Shown: positions 38,127 to 50,796 of the stretch, piece by piece | Layout: the number at the start of each line of letters is the position of its first letter | Numbering within the stretch: the stretch's first letter is position 1 | Source of the DNA: Taxillus chinensis | Lineage: Eukaryota > Streptophyta > Magnoliopsida > Santalales > Loranthaceae | Direction: 5' to 3' | DNA: 64,000 bases | Assembly: GCA_023512835.1 (NCBI GenBank) | Contig: CM042091.1 | Location: 48,065,284-48,129,283, forward strand | Made by a program: the position numbers and the translations under genes | The notes under the pieces: model-generated | Database searches by the model: none | Told to the model about the DNA's origin: nothing | Seen by the model: the letters and a program-made list of their open reading frames with translations, nothing else

Positions 38127-39331
38127 GGTTGCGCCTCCCCATGCCCTGCTAGCCGCAGTCCAAACCACCCATCCAAGCCACGCTCAATCAAACCCAAACC
38201 CTACACCCCTTCTCCTATAAAAGATCCCCAAAACGGATCTCATGCATAGGCTCTCTCCCTTCAAAAATTCAAAAGAAAAACACCCATCCTTCTTCTTCTG
38301 TCAAACCCACTGAGAATCCCGGCTCCCCATGGCCGGAAATCAATCCGAGGGCCGTTGTAGAGCCACCTCCCTTTTGTCATAGGGTCAGGTTTCCTGTGCC
38401 TCTCAACTCATTGCGGCACTTAGCTTCTCTATCCACGGTCCGCTAAGTTTAGCCTTGAGGGTTGAAGCGCACGTAGACTGGTTTCGCCCTGCCACTGCTC
38501 TCATCAGGAGAACGGCTCCAGTTCCCGACCAGTTTGTGTAAAGATGGCCAAATCCCTTCTTCAACGTCAAGTCCTCGACTAGTGGCGTGCTCCCCGCATT
38601 CAACCGGGTCGGCACGTCTGAACTCCGAAGGGGTTCCATCCGTTTTCCTCCACGAACTGTCTGGAACCTTCCGCTGCGCACCATCTACGCTTTCAACCAA
38701 CCCCTCTCCTTTACGTAGCACGAATACATTCCTGAATCGTGCCACTAAGAAACGTCCCGCTAGCACCGCGCTGCTCGGGTCGTGACACTTTTCACCTTCT
38801 CCCCAAAATAGTACACATCCTCATCTCCTCTTTTCCCCAGAACGAAGAACCCAATCCACTTCCTTTTTTCCCCGAAATCCAGAATCAGACCGAAAATGTT
38901 CGCCCATGATCTCTCTTCTTCATTCGAAAGAAATCCAGAACCTTCATCCACCTTTTCTCCGAACACCCGATCGACCATCCGGCTCTTTTCTTTTCTAAAA
39001 AGGAGAGAGCTTTCATCCATAATCTTCTCCTCTAAAAAATCAGAATTACAACAACTCAAAACTCTTTTCTTTCCTCGCCAAATCAGAGGATTTCCCACTC
39101 CCCTTGGACGGAAGATGTATCCACCATTATGGAGTATATTCCGTCCCTTGATTCGAACCGGCGTCTGTTCAATGATTCACTATAGCTCCTACGCGAGTCA
39201 TACTGACTGAAGGAGGGAAACTTGGAGGTTGAAGGAGGTAACCCGTGCATCCCGACGATTGGTGAAGAGTCTGAGGAAGAGCAGTCCAGTTCGTAATCCA
39301 AAAGAGAGAAGGTCCTTTGATTCGTGTGGTT
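38127..39331 (-). other. Single-copy-like segment with unrecognised minus-strand frames
   Basis: This 1.2-kb stretch lies between two solo LTRs and is not LTR sequence. On the minus strand, frames run 39,098-38,760 (112 codons) and 38,766-38,449 (105 codons, starting MLAGRFLVARFRNVFVLRKG). They overlap by a few bases, and the second has a balanced, protein-like composition with no low-complexity repeats. I do not recognise a family. The 38,127-38,400 part has a CCTATAAAAG TATA-like box on the plus strand near 38,214, so it could also be part of another LTR. It may be a captured gene piece. Confidence 0.35.
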
Positions 39332-39336
39332 GGTTT

Positions 39337-42300
39337 TGTCACGCCCCCAAATTCCAGGAAACCCGGAACTAGGAACATGACTTCCCCTTGCCCGCACCCG
39401 AAGGGTCAAGGGGTTGGTGACTAGCACCAATAGAGACTACACCGCGGGTGCTGTCTCAATCATGCAACCCTGTACAGTCATACATCAAGGGTAATCCTAT
39501 ACTTTCCCATATATCATCATGCATACAATAAGTCAAACAGTCATACAGACATAACATCACAAACAGTCTGCAAATACAACTGTCCACGGACCCATGTCCG
39601 GGATATCACACAAAGCAATACAGAATATAATACTATATCATACATCAGAGTAGTGGGCGTCCTAGAAGAAAGTCCTCCACTAGTCTCGGGTCACACCTAA
39701 AAAAGGTAAACAACAAGTAGGGGTGAGCGACAAGCTCAGTAGATGACCCCAATACTCCATATCATGCAAACATACATGTCACGCCCCCGAATTCCAGGGA
39801 ACTCGGAACCGGGTACATGACTTCCCCTTGCTCGCAACCGATAGGTCAAGGGGTTGGTGACTAGCACCAATGGAGACTACACCGCGGGTGCTGTCTCAAA
39901 TATGTAACCCTGTATAGTCATACATCAAGGGTAATCCTGTACTTTCTCATATATCATCATACATACAATGAGTTAAACAATCATACAGACATCACATCAT
40001 ACAGTATGCAAATACAACTGTCCACGGACCCATGTCCGGGATATCACATAAAACACTATAGAATATAAAATGTATCATACATCAGAGTAGTGGGCGTCCT
40101 CTTGGAAGAAAGTCCTCCACTAGTCTCGGGTTACACCTAAAAAGGGTAAATAACAAGTAGGGGTGAGCGACAAGCTCAGTAGGTGACCCCAAAACTCTAC
40201 ATCATGCAACACATATAAGTCTATACTATATGCTCAGTGTACTCGTGCACCGTATAGTGTGCACAATCATCAGGACTCAGCCTGCAACAAACATTAGGAC
40301 TCAGCCTGCTCATACAAGATAACTTGTCCACGATCCCCCATGGGATCCCAGCTCAGGGCACTCAGCCCTAGCTCCACGAGCTCAATGGCTCAACTCAGGC
40401 CTTAGCCTATCCACAGCGCAATATGCCCGGCCACAGTCGCCACATAGGCCTGCCATCGGTGCATATGCCTGCCACGTCAACCACATAGCACCATCGGTGC
40501 ATCACGGTGAAAACCCAAACAAGTCACGGAGTCCATGCCCCAATACCTCACACCAACATACTAACATTAGTACGGCATGTCATTCTCAACATTTCCTTTA
40601 GAACTGTAGCCAGTCTTCACAAGTAAATCCTCAATCATTGATTTATGAAGGAAGTACCCATAGCAGCTATTTTCTTGAAATCAAAAGTCCCGGCATTGGG
40701 TTCCCATATCATAAATAAGATAATCTGATTTTTGGGGATTTTTCTGAGATGTCTAACCCCACTTTTCAAAAATTCACCACTACGAACTTTTGGGTTTTTC
40801 CGAGATTTTACACTAAATCCCAATTTTCACATTCTGAAAGAGTGAGAATTAATTTTTCTAGTATTTTTTTTTTGAATCCAAATGGGGGGTATTTCGTTAT
40901 TTACATTGTAACTTAAGTATAATACTTAAGATGGGTATAGGTTACAATGTAAATAGGTCCAGTCCAGTGCTGTCCAGTGTCCAGTTACACTGTTGGAGCT
41001 GCGACTCGTAGCTCAGAACCTGCGACTCGTAGCTGCGGAACGGCGACTCGTAGTTGCGGAGTGCGCCTCGAACACTCGAAGCGGGTCTTCGAACTTCGAC
41101 CTTCGGACTACGGGTCTACGAACTACGACCCTACGAACTACGAACCTTCGAGCTACGAACTATGGGTCTACGAACTACGACCCTACGAACTACGGGTCTA
41201 CGAATTACGACCCTGGATCTTCGACCCAGAACTTTGGATTTTCGTCAGTTCGACCAGTAACGCACCCAGGGTACTGTTCATCGTCGTTTTCACCTGTTCT
41301 TCGTCTGAAACGCACCCAGAAACTCCCAGACGCTCACTAACACCCCTGTTTCGCCACAAACTACGATATCTATCTCAAAACGCGTCCAGAACGCCTCTAA
41401 ATCGCGCAGAAACAACAGAAACACATATAAAATTCTAGATTTCCAGAAATCTAAATCTAAACCCAGATTTCCATGATTGACTTATCAACCCTCATGAAAA
41501 ACACAGTAAATCAACCCCAAAATCACAGAAACATATATCCACAATGATAATAAACAGTTCTTAACCACAGATCTTATGCTAAACCATTAGATCTAACCCA
41601 AAACTGGTTTTCCCCAAATTCTAGGGTTCATGCTCAATTTCATAAATCATGATAAGTTCTTGCAGATCCAAAATAAGAGAGAGATAAGAAGTTCAAGGAC
41701 ACCTACTTGAAGTGAATCTTTGAGCTCCACGAACTCAAATCGCCCCAAATCGCCAAGGCCTCCAAGCTCTCTCAAGCTCTCTCTCTCAAACGCACAAACG
41801 TGAAATGTAAAGTGAAAGCTTCTTCTTTTTTTTTTTCTGCTATTTATATTTCTGCCAGTCAACTGACCTAGTCAACCATTGACCCATTCAATAATTGACC
41901 TCCCAACACAAAAATTGACCTCTAAGGCCCCGAACTCCAAATTGAGTCAAACTACAGTCAAAACGCTCGAAATGACGAGCACAACACTAAACGGATATTA
42001 TTACACCCAAATGACCGCCCAAACGCAAAGTTAACCAATAAACCCGAAAAGTCAACAATCGGGTCAAATGGGGCCCCGACTTGGAATCGGGCCCAAGTAC
42101 CATCAAAATGCTCACATCGACGATTATACTACCGTCTAGATAGTTACATTCCCATAGAATGGCTATATCTCAAAACTACCCAAATACGAGTCTTTACAAT
42201 ACAAGTCTATACTACATGCTCTGTGTACTCGTGCACTGTGTAGTGTACACAATCATCAGGATTCAGCCTGCAAACAAACATTAGGACCCAACCTGCTCAC

Positions 42301-43823
42301 ACAGGACAGCTTGTCCACGATCCTCAATAGGATCCCAGCTCAGGGCACTCAGCCCTACTACAACGTTATATGCCCAGACACAGTGCCACACAGGCCTGCC
42401 ATCGGCGCATATGCCCGCCACGGCTACAGCGCAATATGCCCGGCTACAGTGCCACACAGGCCTGCCATCAGGGCATATACTTGCCCCGTCAACCACATAG
42501 CATCGTCTGTGCTCCACGGTGAGAACCCAACAAGTCATAGAGCCCAAGCCCCAATTCCTCAAACCAACATATTAACACCAATATGGCATTAAGGTTCACC
42601 ATACTCCCTTTATAACTGAAGTCAGTCTTCACAAACCGATCATCATTCATTGACCAAGGAAGGAGATACCCATAGGAGTTGTTTTCTTGAAATAAAAAGT
42701 CCTGGCATTGGGTTCCCATATCATAACTAAGATAATTTGAATTTTAGAGATTTTTCTGAGATGTCTAACCCTACTTTCCAACAATTACCTCTACGAAAAA
42801 CTAAAATTTTCCGAGATTTTACACTAAATCCCAATTTTCACATTTTAAAGGAGTAGGAATTTAATTTTTTAGTATTTTTCTTTGAATCCAAATGGGGGGT
42901 ATTTCTAGGCATAATGGGTAGATGGGTATAGGTTACAATGTAAATAGTCCAGTCCAGCGTAGTCCATTGTTCAGTTACACTGTTGGAGCTGCGACTCGTA
43001 GCGCGGAACTGTAGCGTGCCTCGAAGACTCGAAGCTGGAGCTGCAACTCGTAGCGCGCCTCGAAGACTCATAGCTATGGAGCGCGGAACTGCAGCGTGCC
43101 TTGAAGACTCTAAGCTGGTCTTCGATCTTCGACCTTCGGACTACGAACTTCGACCTTCAGACTACGGGTCTACGGATCTACGAATCACGAATCTTCGAAC
43201 TACAAACTACGAACTACAAACCTTTGAACTACAAACTACGAACTTTCGACCCAACGACCCTGGATCTTTGACCCTTTGACCCAGAACTTTGGATCTTCGT
43301 CATTTCAACCCAGTAATTCGCCCAGGGTACTGTTCATCGTCGTTTTTCCGTGTTCTTCATCTGGAATCAACCTAACAACCCCCAGACGTTCACAAACACA
43401 CATTTTACGCAACAGATTACGATATCTACCTCAAAATGCATCCAAAATGCCTCTAAATCACACAGATAATAGTAGAAATACACACCAAATTGCAGATTTC
43501 CAGAAATCTAGATCTAAATCCAGATTTTCATGGTTGACTTCTCAACCCTCATGGAATATGCAGTTAAACAACCCTATATCACAGAAACACATACCAAAAT
43601 TGATATAAAACAGTTCTTAACCACAGATCTTATGCTAAACCATTAAATCTAACCCAAAATTGGATTCCCCCAAAACCTAGGGTTCATGCTTAATTTTATA
43701 AATCATGACAAATTCGTGCATACCAATGATAGAATCAAGATGAGAAGTTCAAGGACACCTACTTGGAGTGATTCTTTGAGCTCCCCGAACCCCAATCGCT
43801 CCAAATCACCAAGACACCAAGCT

Positions 43824-43862
<39 letters not shown>

Positions 43863-44258
43863 CGCACAAACGTAATAGCGTAAAGTAAAAGCTCTTTCTT
43901 TTCTTGCTATTTATATTTCTGCCAGTCATTGACCAATAACTGACCTAGTCAATAATTGACCTCTCAACACAATAATTGATCTCCAAGGTCCCGAACTCCA
44001 AATTGAGTCAAATTACAGTTAAAACGCTCGAAATAATGAGCACAACACTAAGCAGATATTATCACACTTACATGACCGTCCAAACGCAAAGTCAACCAAT
44101 AAACCCTAAAAAGTCAACAATCGAGTCAAATAGGGCCCCGACTCGGAATCGGGCCCAGGTACAGTCAAAATGCTCACATCGACGACTACACTACTGTCCA
44201 GATAGTTGCATTCCCATAAAATGACTATCTCAAAACTACCCAAATACGAGTCTTTACA
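39337..44258 (-). mobile_element. Solo LTR C (outer), split by solo LTR B
   Basis: The two pieces 39,337-39,776 and 42,199-44,258 join to about 2.5 kb and then align with LTR A along its length. The left end TGTCACGCC and right end CTTTACA match the family. Flanks are GGTTT (39,332-39,336) and AGTTT (44,259-44,263), a 5-bp duplication with one change. The minus-strand TATAAATAG box is at 43,907-43,915, a (CT)n run lies at about 43,833-43,858, and the TCGTAG/CTACGA patch at about 42,985-43,255. It hosts LTR B at its internal site ATACA, so it is older than B. Confidence 0.85.
39777..42198 (-). mobile_element. Solo LTR B, nested inside LTR C
   Basis: This unit runs from TGTCACGCC (39,777) to CTTTACA (42,198), 2,422 bp. 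It is flanked by a perfect target duplication ATACA (39,772-39,776 and 42,199-42,203), which lies inside the matching place of LTR C. The minus-strand TATAAATAG is at 41,840-41,848. Its (CT)n run is short (about 41,765-41,788), while those of A and C are long. A GACTCGTAG/CTACGA patch lies at about 41,000-41,220. No internal domain is present. Confidence 0.88.
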
Positions 44259-44263
44259 AGTTT

Positions 44264-44621
44264 CCAGTTCAACCTTTGGGTTTTGTGTTGTTTGTTCAAC
44301 TTTTGTCTCTTTTTTTTCTTCCGCTGTTTGAAGCTATAGTTTTGCCGGATTGCTTTATGCGTGTTCTTTTTTGTGTTTTGTGCGTTTGATTCATGTTTTA
44401 CCTTCACCTCATTCCATTGCCTATGCACACACGTGAACCCCTAAAACAAGGAAAGTTAGTCTGTTTGGTGAATCCCTGCCTGATTTGTTTTGTGTTGAAA
44501 GTCCAATTAAATGTTGGTCACATTTAGGCTTAGGAAACAATCTAAACAAAACGGACAAACCAGTGTTGGTTGTTGTTATGCCTGGTTTCATATAAACCAG
44601 TGATGAACGTTTTGTATTCTG

Positions 44622-44666
<45 letters not shown>

Positions 44667-46380
44667 TAAACGTTTTCAGTCTATCTTTGTACTGAAAAAG
44701 TGTTGAGTTTTGTTTGCGTTGATTAAAAAAAGTCATTGTTGAGTGTTGAAGAAAAATAGTTTGGTTGTGTGCTATTAGTATTTGATTTAGGGTCAAACAT
44801 GAATGAGCCTGTTATTCAATCCATTGTCTCTCTGGCATGCTCTGTCTCTCTTGTTTTAATTGCTATACTCTGGTTAAATTGTTTAAAAAGGTTCACATGT
44901 GTTTTGTTTGAGTGTCTTACGCTAAGTTGGGAAAGATAACACGTTTGTTTTGTGGTTTATATTCTCAATGTTACCTGTGTTTTGTTTTGTTCCACTATTT
45001 GCTTTGGTGTACAAATCACTTTGTTTTCTGTTCTTCTCCTGGGTCAACGTCATTTTATCACCTCCTTTGGGTTGTTGTATTGTTTCGTTCTGCTTTATAT
45101 TCCCATTCAACCATGTGTAAATTCCTTTGTTTATTTGACCTTAGGCATGTGTTAGGAGGGCCATTAAGAATTTTGGGTTTACTTTTTGTTTTTGAAAAAA
45201 AAGAAAAAAAAAGTGAAAAAAAAAAAAGAACAGAGAGAAAAGTGAGTTTACTTTTTGTTTTGTGAATGACATAATCCCACACTACACGCTTACATTTTAT
45301 TTTCTTTTATTGTATTTGCCATCTTTCTAAAAAAAATTAAAACAAAAAAAGTTTTAAAAAAAAACATAAACAATTGGCCTTTCTTTTATTTGCCATTATT
45401 GTAGCATAATTACTTTAAGTTTTTTCAGATATTCTAGAGAATTCAAAACAAAAAAACAAAAACAATAAAAACAAAGTCTTTTCAAAAACAAAAAAATGTT
45501 TTCTAAATATTCAAAAAAAAAAATAACAACAAAAAATAACGACAAAAATAAAAATAATAATAACAAACAACAACAGATAGTTTTCTTCATTTCTTTTTAT
45601 TCATTCCTTTTTATTTTTTATTTGATTTCTTTTTTTAAGTTTTTAGACCACTCTTGATTTGAAAAAACAAAAACAAAAAATGTTTAATCCTTTAATTTGA
45701 TGTTTTTAAAACACAAGAAAAAATGTTTTTTTTAGTTCCTTTCACTCATTCTTTTTCATTTTGATTTGGTTTTTTTATCATTCTTTAGTGGTAAATAACT
45801 TGGAATAAAATAAAATAAATTCTTAGGATTTCTTTAAGTCCCTAGGTAGATCAGATTTTACCCTTAACTTGAACAAAGAATAAAATAAAATGGTTTAAAT
45901 CATAAGACCTTCCTTAGTGGTTTAGGACAAATTGAACTTAATTTTTAACTTAAACTAGCAATGGGAAAAAATAAATTGTTAACATTCTCTTTAGATGACC
46001 ATGACAAATTGGATATAATTTTACTTCAACAAACAACTTAGAAAAATAAAAAGAGTAAAACTTTAGGCCGTAAGCAAATTTAACATCACTTTTAAGACTG
46101 ATTAAAATTAAGGTGACAGTTAAAAGAAGTTAGAAACCTTCAAATTCTTAAGATAGGTATCGAAAGGGCATTGTGGAGGTACTAACCCTTTCTCACGCAT
46201 AATCAACTCTCAAGCCCATCCCTAACGACATAGATTAATTTTATTTTAGGTGACCAATTACATCCCAAGAATAATTGGTGGTGATTCTAAATTTTTATCA
46301 TCATTCGAATGAAGGTTGGGGGAACTGCACTCTAAAAATGATTTTTCTCCTGGACGGAATCCGGTAATGACACAAGGGAA
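44264..46380. other. Low-complexity filler inside the 12.5-kb insertion
   Basis: T- and A-rich DNA with many homopolymer runs (notably 45,180-45,800) and a (TA)n run at 44,623-44,661. No coding region is recognised. The part at 46,230-46,370 reads like a retroelement leader and primer site region, but no LTR partner was found. Confidence 0.4.
44623..44661. repeat. (TA)n microsatellite
   Basis: About 19 TA units, simple sequence. Confidence 0.95.
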
Positions 46381-49300
46381 CCTTTGTAAACCTAATATGT
46401 GGAGGGAATGAATATACCCCTATTTGGGGGTATAAGATTCCCAAATGAATGCCTCATTCTTTTCTACTTGATGTACCAAACGTGGGAAAGGAATGAATTT
46501 TAATTCCTTTCTTTTTCTGCGTACCAAACATACTATAAGGTGTGGAAGGAGAGTGTGTTACTACACATAAGATGGATGGATATTGACTATGCTATTCGGA
46601 AAAACGAACCACCTAGCATAACGGAGACTAGTACTCTAGGTGTGATTGATATTTATAAAAAATGGGAGTGATCTAGTCACCTCTCATTATTCATAAAGAC
46701 TAATATTTGTGCTTGTATTTGAGGTTCAATCATTCAGCATAGTAAGATCAAGGATCTTCTTAAAGCCATCGATGAGTAGTTTGCATCCTCTAATAAGGCT
46801 CTCACGAGCATCTTGATTATAAAGTTCTCATTCATGAGGCACACTGAGGTTAAAGAAGTGTGTGATTATATCATACGCATAAGAGATGTAGCGGCTCAAC
46901 TATAAACTTTAGAAGTTACTATGTCAAAATCTTTCTTAGTCCATTTCATTTTGTGCAATCTACCTCAACAATATGCCCCCTTTAAGATCTCTTATAACAC
47001 ATATAAGAACAAATAGTCAATTAATGAGCTTATGACCATGTATGCTCAAGAGGAGGTTAGATTGTTAATAGAAGAGGGCGAAAAGGTAAACCTTGTTACA
47101 ACTTTTTTTTTTCAAAGAAAAAAAATCACAATAAGGAAAAGGGAAAGGGAAAGATTTGTGTGAACCAAGTCATAAAAAAAGAGTCAAAGTATTACTTCTG
47201 TAAAAAGAAAGGATACATTAAGAAGGACTACCTTAAGTTCAAAGCTTAGCTTGAGTAGGAAGGTAATTTTCTAGCATTTGTTTGTTATGAATATAATATG
47301 GTTAATGTTAATCATGATACATGGTAGATTGATACTAGGACTACAATCCATGTTACGAAAACCTTACAAGGTATGACAAACCTAATTAACAAAATCGGTG
47401 GATAGTGAAAGATTTATCTATTCAAGCAACAAGATAGCTTCATATATTGAAGCTATTAGGACATACAATTTGGTTTTAAGTAGTGGTTTCACTTTATGTT
47501 TGGAAAAAATGTTCTATGTTCCTAATTTTGCAAGGAATTTGATTTTAGTATCTAGACCTTTACTTTTTGAATTTTCCTTTCATTTTACAGACTATGATTT
47601 CAGTATTATCAGAAATTTTGAAGTTATTGGTTTTGGTACATTGTCTAATAATTTATTTCATCTTGGCTTGTAAAATGATAACAGTCATAATAATTCTATG
47701 CATGTTAATGTTGGTTTAAACAGATGTATTATGAAAGAGGATTCCTCCTTGTTATGACACCGGAGATTGCGACATATTCCCATTGAGAGAGTTAAGAGAT
47801 TGATAAAAGAAAGTGTCCTTGATACTTTAGACTTTATTAACTTTGATATTTGTGTTAGTTGGATTAAAAGAAAACAAACTAAGAAACACAAAATTGGTTC
47901 CAAAAGGAGTTTTGGCTTGTTAAAAATCATACACACAAACATTTGTTGTCCAGACATGAATGCTAATGATCTGAAATATTTTATCACATTCATAAACGAT
48001 TATTCACGATATATGTATCTCTACTTATTTTGTTCAAATGATGAAGCTTTAGATGCCTTTAAATTATTTAACACTGAAATGGAGAATTAAAGTGGTAACC
48101 ATATTAAGATCATGAGATCAAATTGAGGTGGGAAGTACTATGGTAGATACACTGAGAATAAACAAACACCTAGTCCATTTGTTAAATTTCTTTAAGAGCA
48201 TGAGATTGTTGCCCAATACACTATGCCTGGTTATCCAGACCAAAATGTGTTACAGAAAGAAGAAATCGGACGTTAATAGACATAGTACATAACATGAGAA
48301 GTAATGTTAAACTTCTATCATTTTTGTGGATTGTTACTCTTAAGATGACACATATATTAAATTGGGTTCCTTCTAAGGTTGTTTCTAAGATATTTTTTTG
48401 AGTTATTCAAAGATTTGGAAACTGAGTTTGTGACATATACGCATTTGAGGATGTCCGTTAGAAGTGAGAATTTACAACCCACAAGAGAAGAAGCTTGACT
48501 CAATGACTATTAGTGGGTATTTCATTGGATATGCTGAAAAGTCTAAAGCTTATAGATTCTATTGTCTATTGCACAACATAAGGATTGTGGAATCAAGAAA
48601 TGCTAAATTTCTTAAGAATGATTCGATCGGTGAGAGTGATCAATTTTGGGATATTGTTCCGAAAAAGGACTACTATGTTGTTCCACCCTCTGAATCACGT
48701 AATAGGTTGATTGTCATTTATACTCCTCAAATTCAACTAAGTGTTAGACAACTAAATATATAAATTTCACAAACTATTGACCCAAATCCGATAGATCATG
48801 TTGTAAACAAGGAACCAGTTTATTATGAAAGTGAACAAGTTCCATTAAGGAGATCTACTGGTGAAAAGCAATCAGCTATTTCAGATGATTATAAAGTATA
48901 CTTGTAAGAATTGTATTGTAATATTGAAACTTTCAGATGATTATAGCAATCAGCTATAATGACCCTTTGTCGTTTTCAAAAACCATAAGTTCTACAAATT
49001 CAAACTTATGGATGAATGTTATGAAAGATGAGATGAATTCTATGACATCTAATCGAGTTTGGAATCTCGTTGAGTTGCCTAATGATATAAAAACCATTGG
49101 ATGCAAGTGAGTTTTCAAGATAAAAAGAGAATTACTTGGTAACATCGAGATATATGAGGCAAGACTTGTTGTTAAAAGGTTCACTCAAACAGAAGGAATT
49201 AACTATACAAAAACTTTTTTTCCTGTCTTAAATAAAGATTCTCTTCTCGTGATTATGACATTAGTAACTTATTTTGATTTTGAGCTGCATCAAATGAATG

Positions 49301-50796
49301 TGAAAACTGCATTCATTAATGGTGATTTAGAGGAAGATGTTTATATAAAATAACCTGAAGTTTTCTCCTCTAAGAACGGTGAACATTTGGTTTATAAGCT
49401 AAATAAATTTTTATACGGATTAAAACAAGCCTCTCGCCAACGATATAAGAAGTTCTGTGAAATAATTACTTCATTCGGTTTCAAAGAAAATATCATAGAT
49501 AAATGTATATATCTTAAAGTTAGTGGGAGTAAAGTTTGTTTTCTTGTGTTTATGTGGACAATATTTTACTTGTAACCAATGATAAAGGGTTGTTGCGTGA
49601 AGCAAAACAATTCATTTCAAGTAACTTTGATATAAAAGATATGGGAGAGGCATCTTATGTCATTGACATTAAGATCCATAGAGATAGATCTCAAGACATT
49701 TTAAGTTTGTCTCAAGAGGCCTATATCAACAAAGTGTTTGAAAGATTCAGAATGGATGGTTATTCACCAAATGTAGTACCAATTATAAAAGGTGATTAAT
49801 TCAATTTGAAACAGTGCCCTAAAAATGACATTGAACGGGAATAGATAGAAAAAGTTCAATATGCTTAAGCTATTTGTAACATTATGTATGCTCAGGCCTG
49901 TACCAGACATGATATTGCATGTGCAGTTGGAGTATTATGACGATATAAAAGTAATCCAGGGATCATTCACTAGAAGGCTGCAAAGAAAGTGTGAGGTACC
50001 TTAAGGGTACTAAGGATTACATGCTTATGTATAGATGAACTGACAATCTCGAAGTGGTAGGTTATTTGGACTCCGACTACGGTGGCTACAATGATTCATT
50101 TAAATCTACATTATGATATGTGTTCATGCTAGCTGATGGTGTCATATCTTGGCAGAGTGTAAAACAAACCTTGACGCCCAGTTCTACTATGGTATCAAAG
50201 TTTATTTCTTTCTTTGAAGCTACCTCACATGGTGTTTGATTGAAAGGTTTCATATCCGAGCTCAAAGTTGTTGACTCTATTAATTGGATGATAAGAATGT
50301 ATTATGACAATTTAGCTTCTATTTTCATGACTAAGAATAATAGAAGTGGATGTTGAAATAAGCACATCGAGATAAAATATATAGTCGTGAGGGAACGTGT
50401 TAAAGAAAACAAAGTGATCATTGAGTATATTAGCACTGATTTAATGATAACTGATCCTTTGACTAAAGGTATGCCAATTAAGACTTTTAAGGATTATGTG
50501 GTGAAGATGAGATTTGGACCCATTATGTAGTACATTCATTATATTTATGTTGAACCTCTATTATATTGGATAATTTTTTTGTTTTGGAATTATGCATAAT
50601 TTTATGAATAAAGTTGAGAAATATTATTTTGTTTGAACATAGAGTAAAACATGAGATTTGCTCATTAAGGTAAATGTGTGTGGTGTGTTGAGTTTTCGAT
50701 ATATCATGATATATGAAAGATTAATTTTCATTTTAAGAGTTTTTGTCATTATGATTTATATATTGTATCTCTCTAATAAATGGATCAAGTGAGAAA

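Larger units (their letters stand above)
34061..46531. mobile_element. Nested 12.5-kb insertion bounded by hAT/MITE-like ends
   Basis: The segment is flanked by the 8-bp direct repeat ACTATAAG (34,053-34,060 and 46,532-46,539), and the Copia gag reads on across the junction when it is removed. The ends share an inverted repeat: ATGTTTGATATGC (34,064) against ATGTTTGGTACGC read in from the right end. An 8-bp duplication fits the hAT superfamily. The original element was probably small. It now contains a GA microsatellite, a GC-rich minisatellite, three solo LTRs and other filler. No transposase of its own was found. Confidence 0.7.
33975..50530 (+). pseudogene. Copia gag-pol pseudogene (two segments)
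   Basis: Segments are 33,975-34,060 and 46,540-50,530. Gag reads ISDVKCDIPEFRDDNYK up to the insertion and VWKESVLLHIRWMDIDYAI after it, then a CCHC-like remnant near 47,190. Protease is at about 47,320; its DSG triad has become DTR. Integrase is at 47,680-48,300 and RT at 48,960-49,800, with a frameshift at about 49,540. RNase H runs to about 50,530, ending in DPLTKGMPIKTFKDY. The first catalytic Asp of the integrase is Asn (HTNICCPD), and the RT YVDD box reads YVDN. Many Trp and Gln codons have become stops. No functional product is possible. Confidence 0.85.
33345..50796 (+). mobile_element. Defective Copia retrotransposon, split by a 12.5-kb insertion
   Basis: From a primer-binding-like site at 33,345-33,357 (GTATCAGAG, the initiator-Met type used by Copia) to a purine-rich tract and TGTTGGA at about 50,782-50,797, the element carries gag, protease, integrase, RT and RNase H in Copia order. 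The gag reading stops at 34,060 and resumes at 46,540. Without the insert the internal region is about 5.0 kb, normal for Copia. The 5' LTR should end near 33,342 (TACA), but no sequence before it matches the DNA after 50,797, so the LTR pair was not established. Numerous stops and frameshifts show it is dead. Confidence 0.8.

Noticed and set aside
36181..43608. Long plus-strand frames with Tyr/Asp/Arg repeats (for example 37,018-37,305, 40,977-41,438 and 42,983-43,608)
   Set aside because: They translate the CTACGAC/GACTCGTAG word patches of the solo LTRs. Several frames are open at once over the same repeats and no start or domain is conserved between copies.
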